Positions 16,898 through 26,003 of a stretch of 64,000 nucleotides of DNA are shown one piece after another. The notes under the pieces were generated by a model. The model was not told where the DNA came from. It saw only the letters and a program-made list of their open reading frames with translations, and made no database searches. The number at the start of each line of letters is the position of its first letter. The first letter of the stretch is position 1. The position numbers and the translations under genes were made by a program. The DNA is from Cryptosporangium aurantiacum (GTDB lineage Bacteria; Actinomycetota; Actinomycetes; Mycobacteriales; Cryptosporangiaceae): contig NZ_FRCS01000018.1 in NCBI RefSeq assembly GCF_900143005.1, positions 1 to 64,000 of the forward strand. Reading direction: 5' to 3'.

Positions 16898-18598
16898 TCA
16901 GTAAGCCCCGTCCCGCTTCATCACGGCAAACAGCGTTTTGTACAGAATCATGAAGTCGAATGCGAGCGACCAGTTGTCGACGTAGTACAGGTCCAGCCGG
17001 ACCGCGTCCTCCCAGGAGAGGTTCGAGCGGCCGGAGACCTGCCAGAGCCCAGTGATGCCGGGCCGGACCAACATCCGGCGCCGGACGTCCCCGGCGAACT
17101 CCTCGTTCTTCACCGGCAGCGGACGCGGGCCGACCAGCGACATCTCGCCGAGCAGCACGTTGATCAGCTGCGGCAGCTCGTCGATCGACGTCTTGCGGAG
17201 GAAGTGTCCGACCCGGGTGATCCGGGGGTCGTTGGACATCTTGAACAGCAGGCCGTCGGTCTCGTTGCTACCGAGCAGCTCGGCCAGGCGTTCCTCGGCG
17301 TCGACGTACATCGTCCGGAACTTCCAGACGCGGATCGTGTGGCCACCGCGGCCGGCGCGGGCCTGCCGGAAGAAGACCGGCCCGGGGTCGGAAATCTTGA
17401 TCGCCAGCGCGGCGATGCCGAGGATCGGCGAGATCAGCAGCAGGCCGAAGAACGCGGCGAGCCGGTCGAACAGGCCCTTGATCAGCCAGCCGACGCCGGA
17501 GATCGTCGGCTCCTCGACGTGCAGCAGCGGCAGGCCCTCGACCGGGCGGATGTGCACCCGCGGACCGGCGATGTTCGTGAGCGAGGGCGCGACGACCAGG
17601 TCGACACCGCTGCCTTCCAGCTGCCAGGCCAACCGGCGCAGCGCCTCCGGGGACACCCCGCGGGCACCACAGACGGCGATCGTGTCGGCCCCGACCTGCT
17701 TGACCCGGTCGAGCGGCTCGACCTTGCCGTTGAACACCGGGATCGGCAGCGACGCCTGCTCGGAGGTCGGCTCGGTGAGGCAGATCCCGACCGGTACCAG
17801 ACCGGCGTTCGGGTTGCGGGTGGTGATCCGGTAGACCGACAGCGCCTCGCCGAGCGTCCCGACCAGCAGGATTCGCTGCGAGGCACGGCCACGCTTGCGG
17901 ATGACGTGCAGCGCCTTCCGCGTCACGAACCGCACGAGCAGCGTCACCGTTGCCGTGAGCGGCAGGACCGTACCGACCGACAGACGCGACAGGTCGGCCT
18001 TCTGGGTGAACGCGAGGAAACAGACCACCGCGGTGAGCGAGATGATCGCCTTCAGCACGCGCTTGAACTCGTCCGGGCCGAGGCCGAGGTACCGGCCCTC
18101 GTACGCACCGTGCACCCAGAGCGCGAAGATCCAGGCCGCCGGCAGAATCAGCAGCGCGGTCCAGTTCAGGACCGTGCGGTCGAAGAAGCCCGCCTCGGCC
18201 TGCGGGTACATGTGGATGACCGCCCAGCCGGCGGCCGAGCAGCTGAGGAAGTCGAGCAGCAGCAGCAGCAGGCGGTACCGCAGCGCCCACCGGGTCTGCC
18301 GGGTACCGCTGCGGGTACGCGGCGACCGCTGTACGCCACCCGGTTCGATCACCAGGCTGCTCTCCAGGCTTGGCGCGAGCGTGTTGGCGACGGCCTCGGG
18401 CGCACCCACCGACGGCGGGCCGGTGGTAGCGGGTGGAGCGACGGCAGAGGTCGAGGGTGCGGCGAGGTCGTGCATGCGGCCACTTCTGTTCGGAGCACTG
18501 CCGTTCGCGGCGCCGGTCGACGGCGCTGCTTCGGCGGCTGGTTGAGAAGCCCGGGACGGGGACGTGGATGTGCCTGCCCGTTCAGCGCGTTGGGTCAC
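16898..18598 (-). CDS. Exopolysaccharide sugar phosphotransferase
   Basis: A polyprenyl-phosphate hexose-1-phosphate transferase (WbaP/ExoY type) that starts a surface polysaccharide repeat unit on undecaprenyl phosphate. After a disordered Ala/Pro/Ser-rich N terminus come about four transmembrane helices, a CoA-binding-like Rossmann segment (RILLVGTLGEALSVYR), a fifth helix and the catalytic bacterial sugar transferase domain with VWKFRTMYVDAEERL, DPRITRVGHFLRKTSIDELPQL, MSLVGPRPLP and RPGITGLWQVSGR. The frame is open to 18628; GTG 18598 is favoured because GAGG lies 8 bases upstream, but the start is uncertain. No other polysaccharide genes adjoin it except the epimerase 8 kb away. Confidence 0.9.
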   Translation of the reverse strand: MTQRAERAGTSTSPSRASQPAAEAAPSTGAANGSAPNRSGRMHDLAAPSTSAVAPPATTGPPSVGAPEAVANTLAPSLESSLVIEPGGVQRSPRTRSGTRQTRWALRYRLLLLLLDFLSCSAAGWAVIHMYPQAEAGFFDRTVLNWTALLILPAAWIFALWVHGAYEGRYLGLGPDEFKRVLKAIISLTAVVCFLAFTQKADLSRLSVGTVLPLTATVTLLVRFVTRKALHVIRKRGRASQRILLVGTLGEALSVYRITTRNPNAGLVPVGICLTEPTSEQASLPIPVFNGKVEPLDRVKQVGADTIAVCGARGVSPEALRRLAWQLEGSGVDLVVAPSLTNIAGPRVHIRPVEGLPLLHVEEPTISGVGWLIKGLFDRLAAFFGLLLISPILGIAALAIKISDPGPVFFRQARAGRGGHTIRVWKFRTMYVDAEERLAELLGSNETDGLLFKMSNDPRITRVGHFLRKTSIDELPQLINVLLGEMSLVGPRPLPVKNEEFAGDVRRRMLVRPGITGLWQVSGRSNLSWEDAVRLDLYYVDNWSLAFDFMILYKTLFAVMKRDGAY

Positions 18599-18812
18599 GA
18601 CAGTCGCCTCGACCGCACGAAGGTCCACTCCCCACTCCGGTCGCCGACGGCGATCCGGTCGAGACGGCCACCGGTCGGTGCCGTGTCAGTGCACTCGCGG
18701 ACGCCCACCCCCGACCGCGCACGCGTCGGATAGGGCACGGTAGCGCTCCTTCTGCCGGTGCGAAACCAGGGACACCGGTGACTGGTGGGACTCATCACTG
18801 CCTGCATGGACT

Positions 18813-19667
18813 TCACCGGATCAACTTGGACATTCTGCGATCGGCGAGCGGCTTGCCGCCGGTCTGGCAGGTCGGGCAGTACTGCAGCGACCGGTCGGCG
18901 AACGACACCTCCCGCACGAGGTCGCCACAGACCGGGCAGGGTAGGCCGGTCCGTGCGTGGACGCGAAGCCCGGAGCGCTTCTCGGCCTTGAGCGTCGCAG
19001 CGCCCTGACCGATGCTGCGCTCGACGGCGTCGGTCAACACCGACCGGAGAGCACCGTACAGCCGCGTGACGTCCTCGTCACTCAAGCGGTACGCGAGAGC
19101 GAACGGCGAGAGCTTCGCGACGTGCAGGATCTCGTCGGAGTAGGCGTTCCCGACACCGGCCAGCACGGTCTGGTCGGTCAACACACCCTTGATCTGCCCG
19201 CGCTGCCCACGGACCCGCTCGGCGAACTCAGCCTCCGAGATCGCGAGCGCGTCCGGGCCCAGCCGGGCGATGCCGGGCACTTCGTTCGGGTCACGGACGA
19301 GGTAGACGGCGAGGCTCTTCTTGGTCCCGGCCTCGGTGAGGTCGAAACCCGACCCGTCATCCAGGTGGACGCGGAGCGCGATCGGCCCCCGGCCCGGCTT
19401 CGGCGGTGCGGCGGGCAGGCTCTCCCGGTAGTGCAGCCAGCCTGCTCGGGCCAGGTGAGTGATCAGGTGGACGCCGTCCACGTCCAGGTCGAGGAACTTG
19501 CCGTGCCGGGTCGCACCGGTGACCAGGGCACCGTGCAGCGCGATCGGCGTCGGGTCGTACGTTTTCAGCACTCCGATCGCGGCGACGTCCACCCGCGTGA
19601 GGGCATGGTCGACCGCGCGCTCGCGTAGGTACGCGGCGAGCGCCTCGACCTCCGGTAGCTCGGGCAT
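18813..19667 (-). CDS. Fpg/Nei family DNA glycosylase
   Basis: Base-excision repair glycosylase/AP lyase of 284 residues. The start is fixed at ATG 19667 because the mature protein must begin PELPEVE, with Pro1 as nucleophile and Glu2 catalytic. Further motifs are RHGKFLDLDV with the conserved Lys, LAGVGNAYSDEILH of the helix-two-turn-helix, and the C-terminal zinc finger with CPVC and CPTC. The sequence is nearer the actinobacterial Nei/MutM-like group than classical MutM, so the preferred lesion (8-oxoguanine or oxidised pyrimidine) is not certain. Confidence 0.92.
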   Translation of the reverse strand: MPELPEVEALAAYLRERAVDHALTRVDVAAIGVLKTYDPTPIALHGALVTGATRHGKFLDLDVDGVHLITHLARAGWLHYRESLPAAPPKPGRGPIALRVHLDDGSGFDLTEAGTKKSLAVYLVRDPNEVPGIARLGPDALAISEAEFAERVRGQRGQIKGVLTDQTVLAGVGNAYSDEILHVAKLSPFALAYRLSDEDVTRLYGALRSVLTDAVERSIGQGAATLKAEKRSGLRVHARTGLPCPVCGDLVREVSFADRSLQYCPTCQTGGKPLADRRMSKLIR

Positions 19668-19798
19668 CTCTTCAGTCTGCCCGTGCGGATCCACCGTCGG
19701 CGAGCGGACCCCTACGGCGTGTCCGAATCGGTGCGCTCGGCCTCGGCGATACGGATGAGGTGCTGGTCGATCAGCGCAGGTGGATTTTCGGGTGTCGG

Positions 19799-20545
19799 TT
19801 ACGGGTGCCCGAGGGACTCCACCGAGGGCAACGGGGACGCGGGAGTGCTGGTCGTGGCGGTCGGCCCGGACGGCGGCGTCGACCCCGGGTCGGTGGGAAG
19901 AATCGGCAGACCGCTGCCGTCGTCCTCGGCAGGCGGTTCGGAGCGGCCGTCGGGGTCGTTCCGGTCGTCGGCCGGCCGGACGTCGATCGTGACCTCGGCC
20001 GAGCGGGCCTCGGTGCGGCCGTCGCAGTCGGCCGTCGTCACGGTCAGGCGGACGCGGTAGCGGCCGACCGGAAAGCGGTGGGCGGTGGTGAGCTCGCCGC
20101 TGTGCGGTCCGGCGTCGCCCCGGCAGCCGACGACCTCCAGCGAACTGGCCGCGGTGCCGTCGCCCCAGTCTTCGGCGAGCCCGGCGTACCGGCCGTTCCC
20201 GTCCGACCACCGCACCCGGAACTGCACGAGCTCGTCGGCGGTCAGCGGCCCGTCCGGTGCCACTACGCGGAGACGCAGCCCGGGAGCCGTGCGCGGCTCG
20301 GGTGGTGCGGTGCTCAGGTCGACGGCGTCCCGCGCCTGCCGATCGCTGGCCGGAGACACCGCCTGGGGAGTCGCCGATGGTGAGTCGACCGCGGCCCGGC
20401 CCGGTGCCTGCACTGCGGTCGGCCCGTAGCGTCCGGCGGGGGACGAGTCGCCGAGACCGGCGCCGATCAGGAACGCCGGCACGGCCAGCAGCCCGAGCGC
20501 ACCGACCCCGGCCGCTCGCCGCGCGCTCCCGATTCTCCGCCACAC
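19799..20545 (-). CDS. Secreted PKD-like domain protein
   Basis: A 248-residue exported protein of unknown function. A basic N terminus and hydrophobic helix (about 12-32) form a signal peptide or anchor. After a Pro/Ser/Ala linker, residues of about 90-195 resemble a PKD/Ig-like beta-sandwich, with FRVRWSDGNG, DWGDGT, TTAHRFPVGRYRVRLTVT and AEVTIDV. Two cysteines (in EVVGCRGD and TADCDGR) could form a disulfide. The last 50 residues are a Pro/Ser/Thr/Asp-rich tail without an LPXTG motif. It is divergent from the LuxR gene across a 137-base intergenic region. Confidence 0.65.
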   Translation of the reverse strand: MWRRIGSARRAAGVGALGLLAVPAFLIGAGLGDSSPAGRYGPTAVQAPGRAAVDSPSATPQAVSPASDRQARDAVDLSTAPPEPRTAPGLRLRVVAPDGPLTADELVQFRVRWSDGNGRYAGLAEDWGDGTAASSLEVVGCRGDAGPHSGELTTAHRFPVGRYRVRLTVTTADCDGRTEARSAEVTIDVRPADDRNDPDGRSEPPAEDDGSGLPILPTDPGSTPPSGPTATTSTPASPLPSVESLGHP

Positions 20546-20682
20546 GATCAGACCAACGCCCGAACACGCGGTTGGTAACGCGACACGATCGAGCAGTTAC
20601 GGATAGTGGCTATAAGGTACGCATCGGACGGCTGGACGCCGCCGTGTGATCGAACGGGGGTGACCCAATCGCTGCGCCGGTG

Positions 20683-21378
20683 ATGCCACGCGCCCGGCCC
20701 GCGGAGCGGTATCGGGCTCGGATCGCGGTGGTCGGCGGCGATCGGGACCCGGGGCTGCACCGAACGACGGGTCTGCTCGAGTCGGAGCCGGGCTTCGACG
20801 TGCTGACCGACCACTCGGCCGGACGCGACCGGCTCGGTCTGCTCGAACGGGCTCAGCCGGACGTCGTCCTGGTGGGCCGGTTCCCCGGAAGGCCGGAGCT
20901 GACCGCGCTGATGGCTCGGGAGGTCACCGACGTCGGCGGGCGGCCGAGCCGGTTGATCGCGCTGGTCGCGGGCGCACCTGACGCCGAGCTACGGGCGGTG
21001 CTGCGGGCCGGCGCGATCGGATTTCTCCGCGCCGACGCGCGCCGGGCCACGGTCGTGGAGCTGATCGTGCGCGCGGCCGAGGGTGCGGTGCCGAGCGGCA
21101 CGACCGCGGTCAACACGCTGGCCTCCGCGTTCGCCGCGCCACCGCGCCAGCCGGGATCGACCACCCGGCTCGGCCAGCTCACCCGCCGCGAGCGTGACGT
21201 CCTTCGCCTGGTCGCCAAGGGGCTGTCGAACGGTGAGATCGCGGCTGCGCTGGTGGTCACGACGAGCACGGTGAAGACCCACATGAACGCGATCCTGGGC
21301 AAGCTCGGGCTGCGCGACCGGGTGCAGGCGACGGTGTTCGCGTACGAGAGCGGGCTGGTCCGCCCGGGTGGTCCTTAG
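20683..21378 (+). CDS. LuxR-type regulator with degenerate receiver
   Basis: A 231-residue NarL/FixJ-like protein. The C-terminal HTH is intact: LTRRERDVLRLVAKGLSNGEIAAALVVTTSTVKTHMNAILGKLGLRDR (about 162-210). The N-terminal receiver-like domain keeps the fold pattern (RIAVVGGDRDPG, PDVVLVGRFPG, GAIGFLRADA) but the phospho-acceptor Asp expected before RFPG is replaced by Gly and the conserved Lys is missing. It therefore should not be phosphorylated in the usual way. No kinase gene is adjacent. A GTG codon immediately precedes the ATG used here. The stop codon overlaps that of the convergent transpeptidase gene. Confidence 0.85.
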   Translation: MPRARPAERYRARIAVVGGDRDPGLHRTTGLLESEPGFDVLTDHSAGRDRLGLLERAQPDVVLVGRFPGRPELTALMAREVTDVGGRPSRLIALVAGAPDAELRAVLRAGAIGFLRADARRATVVELIVRAAEGAVPSGTTAVNTLASAFAAPPRQPGSTTRLGQLTRRERDVLRLVAKGLSNGEIAAALVVTTSTVKTHMNAILGKLGLRDRVQATVFAYESGLVRPGGP

Positions 21379-22076
21379 GTACCGGGCTTGCGTCCGAAGA
21401 TCTTCACCGGCGTTCCGGTCTTCGTGTACTTCCACAGGACCCTGGCGTCCGCCGGAAGCAGGTTGATGCACCCGTGCGAACCCGGCGAGCCCGAGTCGTG
21501 CAGGTAGGTCGTCGTCTGGTGGAAGCCCATGTCCCGGTAGAAGCGCTGCCAGTACGGCAGTCGCACCTTGAAGATCGTCGAGACCGTGCTGATCTTGCGG
21601 TCCTGGATCTTGAACGTCCCAGCGGGCGTGGTCAGGCCCTTGCGGCCGGTCCGGATCGGCGCCGGCCCGTGAATGCGCTGGCCGGATCGGGTGATCCAGA
21701 AGACCTGGTGGGTGAGGTCGACGCAGACCCGGATGCCGGCCGAGTAGCCGCACGACCCGAGCGAGGCCTTGCTGAGCCGCGACACGATCTTCGACGTCAG
21801 CGGACCCGCGTAACCAGCGGCCGGGCGGATGTCCATGCGGCGCTGGAAGCGCTGGACGGCCAGGCAGTCCGCGGCGCTGGCGGTGCCGTCGACCGGCAGG
21901 CCGAGGTACTTCTCCACCTGACGCTGGGCGGGCCCCGTGCGGGGGGCACAGCCGGCGGCCTGAGCGGTGGAGGGGAGCAGGACGCCGAGGCTCGCACCGC
22001 CGATCACGGCGGCGGCCGAGAGAACGGCGCAGCGCCGCAGGGCACGGCCCAGGGCACGACGGGACCATCGGATCAT
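21375..22076 (-). CDS. L,D-transpeptidase (YkuD) with peptidoglycan-binding domain
   Basis: An exported wall enzyme of 233 residues that forms 3-3 cross-links or attaches proteins to peptidoglycan. A signal peptide ends at about residue 40 (STAQA-AGC). A PG_binding_1-like domain follows (about 48-100, VEKYLGLPVDG, VQRFQRRM), then the YkuD catalytic domain with the signature HDSGSPGSHGCINL containing His201 and nucleophile Cys203. The gene converges on the LuxR gene and the two stops share bases 21375-21378, so no terminator separates them. Confidence 0.92.
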   Translation of the reverse strand: MIRWSRRALGRALRRCAVLSAAAVIGGASLGVLLPSTAQAAGCAPRTGPAQRQVEKYLGLPVDGTASAADCLAVQRFQRRMDIRPAAGYAGPLTSKIVSRLSKASLGSCGYSAGIRVCVDLTHQVFWITRSGQRIHGPAPIRTGRKGLTTPAGTFKIQDRKISTVSTIFKVRLPYWQRFYRDMGFHQTTTYLHDSGSPGSHGCINLLPADARVLWKYTKTGTPVKIFGRKPGT

Positions 22077-22157
22077 CGAGGGGGACCTTCGTTCGGGGGT
22101 GTGACGCTCGTCTATCGGAGGCGGGTGCTCGCCGTCAACCGGAGAGTCACGAAACAG

Positions 22158-23048
22158 TCACTGCGGGGCCGAGGCCGCGCGGTGCACCCGCTCCCGGACG
22201 TCGTCCCACGCGGCGGCGAGGCGCGCCCGGCGAGCGGCCCCGACGTCGTCCATCCGGTGCTGGTAGGTGCGGCGCTCGCGGCCGAGCAGCAGCGCGAGGT
22301 TGACCAGGAACGGCGGCGCGGCGTCCGGGCCCGCGTCGTCGATCAGGTCCTCGATCACCCGCCGCGGGCCGTGCAGCTCACCGAGCAGCACCCAGAGCTG
22401 GGCGAGGTCGAATCCGGCCAGGTACAGCCCGGCGGTGGCCCAGTCGAGGAAGACGAAGCCGTCCCTGGTCTTCAGCACGTTGTCGAGCACGGCGTCGCCG
22501 TGGGCGAGCTCCCACCGGCCGGCGGCGCGGCGGGCGAGCGCGGCGACCGCGGCGCGGTCGGCGTCGTCGAACATCCCCTGACGCCGGGCGCGGTCGATCC
22601 GCGGCGTGTAGTTCACGATCCAGGACTGCCCCACCGGCGGCTGCCACTTGCCCAGCTGGCGTAACTCGGTCAGCGCGCCGGCGAGCTCTTCGGGTGGGAT
22701 CGGCGTCGTGGGATGCCGGTCGTACGCCAGCGGGCGACCGAACACCCGATCGAGGATCAGCACCCCGCGGTTCGGGTCCGCGTCCCGCAGGCGGGGCGTC
22801 CGGACCGGCGGCGGCAACGTCTCGAACAGACGGTAGGCCTCCACCTCTCGCAGGAAGTGCTCCCGCCAGAACGGCGAGCCTCCGGCCAGCACCTTCGCCA
22901 CCACCGGGCTCAGGTCCACGGTGCCCGCGACCACGAACGACGTGGAGCTGCGGTGCAGCACGGTGCCGGCGACGAACCGGGGGCACACCTCGTAGACGAG
23001 GCCCAGCAGGGCGTCGTCCGAGACCGGCTCGGCGTCGGTGAACAACAT
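22158..23048 (-). CDS. APH-fold phosphotransferase family protein
   Basis: A 296-residue protein of the aminoglycoside phosphotransferase/kinase-like fold. The Brenner-type catalytic loop is WELAHGDAVLDNVL (HxDxxxxN), and the metal-binding Asp is in FVFLDWATAG. The N-lobe shows VVAKVLAGG with a candidate ATP-binding Lys. The start is set at ATG 23048, matching the domain boundary; the longer frame to 23222 would run into the divergent oxidoreductase gene. The substrate is unknown; such actinobacterial proteins act on sugars, aminoglycosides, or small metabolites, and resistance should not be assumed. Confidence 0.8.
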   Translation of the reverse strand: MLFTDAEPVSDDALLGLVYEVCPRFVAGTVLHRSSTSFVVAGTVDLSPVVAKVLAGGSPFWREHFLREVEAYRLFETLPPPVRTPRLRDADPNRGVLILDRVFGRPLAYDRHPTTPIPPEELAGALTELRQLGKWQPPVGQSWIVNYTPRIDRARRQGMFDDADRAAVAALARRAAGRWELAHGDAVLDNVLKTRDGFVFLDWATAGLYLAGFDLAQLWVLLGELHGPRRVIEDLIDDAGPDAAPPFLVNLALLLGRERRTYQHRMDDVGAARRARLAAAWDDVRERVHRAASAPQ

Positions 23049-23108
23049 TGGCGCCGATCCTGCCACGCGCGATCGCGTACCGAATGGCTCCGCGGGTAAC
23101 GCCGCCTC

Positions 23109-24086
23109 ATGGTGGATTTTGGCTACACGCTCATGTGTGAACAGGCCGGACCGACGGCCCTGGTCCGGGACGCCCGGCGGGCCGAGCAGTCCGGCTTCGA
23201 CTTCGAAGTCATCAGCGACCACTACTTCCCGTGGCTAGACGAACAGGGCCACGCCCCGTACGCCTGGTCGGTGCTCGGCGCGGTCAGCCAGGTGACCGAA
23301 CGCGTGCCGCTGATGACCTACGTGACCTGCCCTACCGTCCGCTACCACCCGGCGGTGATCGCCCAGAAGGCCGCGACGATGGGGTTGCTCACCGACGGGC
23401 GGTTCTGGCTGGGTCTGGGTTCGGGCGAGAACCTCAACGAGCACGTCGTCGGTCGGGGGTGGCCGTCGGCGAACGTCCGGCACGAGATGCTCAGCGAGGC
23501 GGTCGACATCATCGCCGCGCTGTTCACCGGCGAGTACGTGAACTACGTCGGCGAGCACTTCCGGGTCGACTCGGCGAAGCTCTGGGACGTGCCGGACGAG
23601 CCCCCGCCGATCGGGATCGCGGTGTCCGGGCGTCAGTCGGTCGAGCTGGCGGCCGAGAACGCGGACTTCCTGGTCGCGGTGGAGCCGGTCGGGGAGCTGA
23701 TCGACCAGTTCGACCGGGAGAGCGGGAAGCAGAGTGCGCCGAAGGTCGGTCAGCTGCCGATCAGCTACGACCCGGACAAGGACACGGCCGTCTCCCGCGC
23801 GCACGAGCAGTTCCGCTGGTTCGGGAGCGGTTGGAAGGTCAACGCCGAGCTGCCCGGTCCGGCCGGCTTCGCCGGCGCGAGCCAGTTCGTCCGGGCCGAG
23901 GACGTTGCTGAATCGATCCCGTGCGGCGCCGATGTGGACGCCGTCGCAGAGGCCGTCCGCCCGTACGTCGACGCCGGCTTCACTCACGTCGCGCTGGTGC
24001 AGATCGGCGGTGACCACCAGGACGGGTTCCTCAACTGGTCGGAGAAGGAGTTGCTGCCCGCGCTCCGCGAGCGCTTCCCGGCCTGA
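23109..24086 (+). CDS. F420-dependent LLM-class oxidoreductase
   Basis: A 325-residue luciferase-like monooxygenase-fold protein of the F420-dependent group related to glucose-6-phosphate dehydrogenase (Fgd1-like). It opens with DFGYTLMCEQAGP, then FEVISDHYFPWLDEQGHAPYAWSVLGA, LMTYVTCPTVRYHPAVIAQKAATM and RFWLGLGSGENLNEHVVGRGWP, all typical of the TIGR03557-like subfamily. Residues IGIAVSGRQSVELAAENADF complete the phosphate-binding region. The hydride acceptor or donor substrate cannot be told from sequence. It is divergent from the APH-fold gene across 60 bases. Confidence 0.88.
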   Translation: MVDFGYTLMCEQAGPTALVRDARRAEQSGFDFEVISDHYFPWLDEQGHAPYAWSVLGAVSQVTERVPLMTYVTCPTVRYHPAVIAQKAATMGLLTDGRFWLGLGSGENLNEHVVGRGWPSANVRHEMLSEAVDIIAALFTGEYVNYVGEHFRVDSAKLWDVPDEPPPIGIAVSGRQSVELAAENADFLVAVEPVGELIDQFDRESGKQSAPKVGQLPISYDPDKDTAVSRAHEQFRWFGSGWKVNAELPGPAGFAGASQFVRAEDVAESIPCGADVDAVAEAVRPYVDAGFTHVALVQIGGDHQDGFLNWSEKELLPALRERFPA

Positions 24087-24488
24087 CACCGCCCGGCAGT
24101 GTGGCGCACACGACAGCGGGAGGAGGGTTACCGATCGGCCATTCGGTCTAGAGAGGCAAGGCTGCCGGGCGTAGCTCGGCGGATCTAACAGGTCTTCAAG
24201 GCCGGAAGGGGATGCGGCGGGGCGTTTCGCGCGCAACGATTTCGACACCGAACGGCCCCGGTAGTAGCGTTCCGCGCTCCGAGGGCGAGCGATGAGGGGA
24301 TGCTATGAGTACCGCCGACGCAACCGGGGCGGCTCCGGCCGTCCGTGGATGCGTGCGGCCGGTGACCAGGGCAACCGTCACTGGTGTCGGATCGCAGACG
24401 CTCATCCCGAGCACAGAGGGTCGTAGCCGCATGCTCAGCCGGAGAGGGCTTACCTCGCCCGCCCCGGAAGGGCGAGCGGGTGAAGTTG
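24087..24488. other. Non-coding gap before tRNA-Leu
   Basis: No credible protein gene is seen; open frames here run through the tRNA gene on the opposite strand. A hairpin CTCGCCC/GGGCGAG at 24454-24476 lies about 13 bases past the tRNA 3' end and may terminate the leftward tRNA transcript. The rest holds no recognisable element. Confidence 0.5.
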
Positions 24489-24571
24489 TGGGCAAGGGGG
24501 GAGTTGAACCCCCACGTCCTTTCGGACACACGGACCTGAACCGTGCGCGTCTGCCATTCCGCCACTTGCCC
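24489..24571 (-). tRNA. tRNA-Leu (anticodon CAG)
   Basis: Class II tRNA read on the minus strand. The acceptor stem is GGGCAAG paired with CTTGCCC, the anticodon stem CACGG/CCGTG encloses TTCAGGT giving anticodon CAG, the long variable arm is TGTCCGAAAGGACG, and the T arm contains GGGGGTTCAACTCCCCC. The discriminator base is A at 24489. CCA is not encoded. A tRNA-Leu beside fhaA is also found in mycobacteria. Confidence 0.95.
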
Positions 24572-24669
24572 GGCGAAGACTTGGGAACTCTAACACGTGC
24601 CGGATGCTCCCCACTCGGGGGTTCGCGGCGGCCGATACGATCATGCCGAACCGAGGACAGGAGGAACCG

Positions 24670-25515
24670 GTGGGCGTTCTGCAGCGCTTCGAGAAGAGGT
24701 TGGAGAACCTCGTCGAGGGGGCGTTCGCCAAGGTCTTCAAGGGAGTCGTACATCCCGTGGAGATCGCAAGCGCAATGCAGCGTGAGGCGGATGCGCACAA
24801 GTCCATCTTGGGCGGTGGGCGCACCCTGGTTCCCAACCGCTACATCATCGATCTGAGTCCCAGCGACCACGATCGGCTGGCGCAGTACGCGGCGCCGCTG
24901 GCGCAGGAACTGGCTCAGGCCCAGGCCGAGTACATCGGCGAGCAGGGCTGGACGGTGTACGGAGACGTCATCGTCGAGATCGAGCGGGGGGATGGCCTCG
25001 ACACGGGCATGTTCCGGATCGCCGCCGAGGTCTACACCGGTGGCGTCGAGCCGGCGCACAGCCCGAACCCGTACCAGAACCCGCCGCCGCAGGGGTACAA
25101 CATGCCACCGCACGGTGGCGGGTTGCCCCCGGTCAGCGGGCCGCCCGGATACGGGCCGGTCAGCGGACCGCCGATGCACTCGAGCGGCGCGCCCTACGGC
25201 GCACCCGGTCCGCAGGGCGGCGGTTACGGCGCCCGGCAGGCTCGGCTGATCACGTCGGACGGCCGCCAGTTCACGATCGTGATCGGCTCGACCGTGATCG
25301 GACGTGGCGAGGGCGCCCAGGTGCGCCTGGCCGACGTCGGCATCTCCCGCCAGCACGCGCGCGTCGACTTCGACGGTTCGCGGGTGGTGCTGACCGACCT
25401 GAGTTCGACCAACGGCACCACCGTGAACGGGAACCGGATCAACGCGGCGGCGCTCCAGCACGGCGATGTCGTTCAGCTCGGGACGACGTCGCTCACGTTC
25501 CGGCTGGATGGCTGA
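24670..25515 (+). CDS. fhaA: FhaA, FHA-domain protein with DUF3662
   Basis: A 281-residue phosphothreonine-reading adaptor. The N-terminal DUF3662 domain (about 1-115, VLQRFEKRLENLVEGAFAKVF) is followed by a Pro/Gly/Tyr-rich linker and a C-terminal FHA domain (about 205-281) with VIGRGEGAQVRLADVGISRQHARV and LSSTNGTTVNG. In mycobacteria FhaA binds phosphorylated MviN/FhaA partners to regulate peptidoglycan synthesis. The frame is open further upstream, but GTG 24670 is chosen because AGGAGG lies about 7 bases before it. The stop overlaps the fhaB start (TGATG). Confidence 0.93.
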   Translation: MGVLQRFEKRLENLVEGAFAKVFKGVVHPVEIASAMQREADAHKSILGGGRTLVPNRYIIDLSPSDHDRLAQYAAPLAQELAQAQAEYIGEQGWTVYGDVIVEIERGDGLDTGMFRIAAEVYTGGVEPAHSPNPYQNPPPQGYNMPPHGGGLPPVSGPPGYGPVSGPPMHSSGAPYGAPGPQGGGYGARQARLITSDGRQFTIVIGSTVIGRGEGAQVRLADVGISRQHARVDFDGSRVVLTDLSSTNGTTVNGNRINAAALQHGDVVQLGTTSLTFRLDG

Positions 25516-26003
25516 TGCCGGAAGTCGTTCTCGCGGTCGCCCGGTTCGGCTTTCTCGCGCTGCTCTGGGTGTTCGTGTTCGCCGTCGTCGGAGTGATCCG
25601 GCGTGACCTGACCGGGGCCCGCCAGCCCCGGCTGGTCGCGACGCCCCGTGGCGTGCCGCTGGCTCCGCCCGGGCGTCCGGCGAAGGTCAAGCGTGGTCGC
25701 GGAGACGCCGGTGTCCCGCGGACGCTGGTCGTCACGGAGGGCGCGCTGACCGGGACTCGGATCACGCTGAGTGATCTACCGATCACCCTCGGGCGCGCGG
25801 ATGACTCGACGTTGGTGCTGAACGACGACTATGCGTCAGCGCAGCATGCACGTCTGGTGCCGCGTGCGGGCGAGTGGCTGATCGAAGACCTGGGGTCGAC
25901 CAACGGCACGTATCTTGGCCAGACCAAGATTTCCGGCCCGACCCCTGTCCCCCTGGGCGCGCCGATCCGGATCGGGCGCACGTCGATCGAGTTGCGCTCA
26001 TGA
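25515..26003 (+). CDS. fhaB: FhaB/FipA-like FHA protein
   Basis: A 162-residue protein with an N-terminal hydrophobic helix (about 8-28, LALLWVFVFAVVGVI) and a C-terminal FHA domain with ITLGRADDSTLVLNDDYASAQHARLV and LGSTNGTYLG. FhaB reads phosphorylated threonines generated by PknA/PknB and links them to the division machinery. The single membrane helix places the FHA domain at the inner face of the membrane. It is coupled to fhaA by a TGATG overlap and its stop overlaps a 20-codon open frame before pstP. Confidence 0.93.
   Translation: MPEVVLAVARFGFLALLWVFVFAVVGVIRRDLTGARQPRLVATPRGVPLAPPGRPAKVKRGRGDAGVPRTLVVTEGALTGTRITLSDLPITLGRADDSTLVLNDDYASAQHARLVPRAGEWLIEDLGSTNGTYLGQTKISGPTPVPLGAPIRIGRTSIELRS

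Noticed and set aside
16856-18733. Long plus-strand open frame opposite the sugar transferase
   Set aside because: Composition is typical of antisense frames in high-GC genes, and no ribosome binding site or domain is visible.
22158-23048. An aminoglycoside resistance gene
   Set aside because: Only the general APH fold and its catalytic motifs are seen; this fold includes many housekeeping kinases, and nothing indicates drug specificity.
24305-24856. Rightward open frame running through the tRNA-Leu region
   Set aside because: It overlaps the tRNA and the fhaA start, and has no ribosome binding site or domain.
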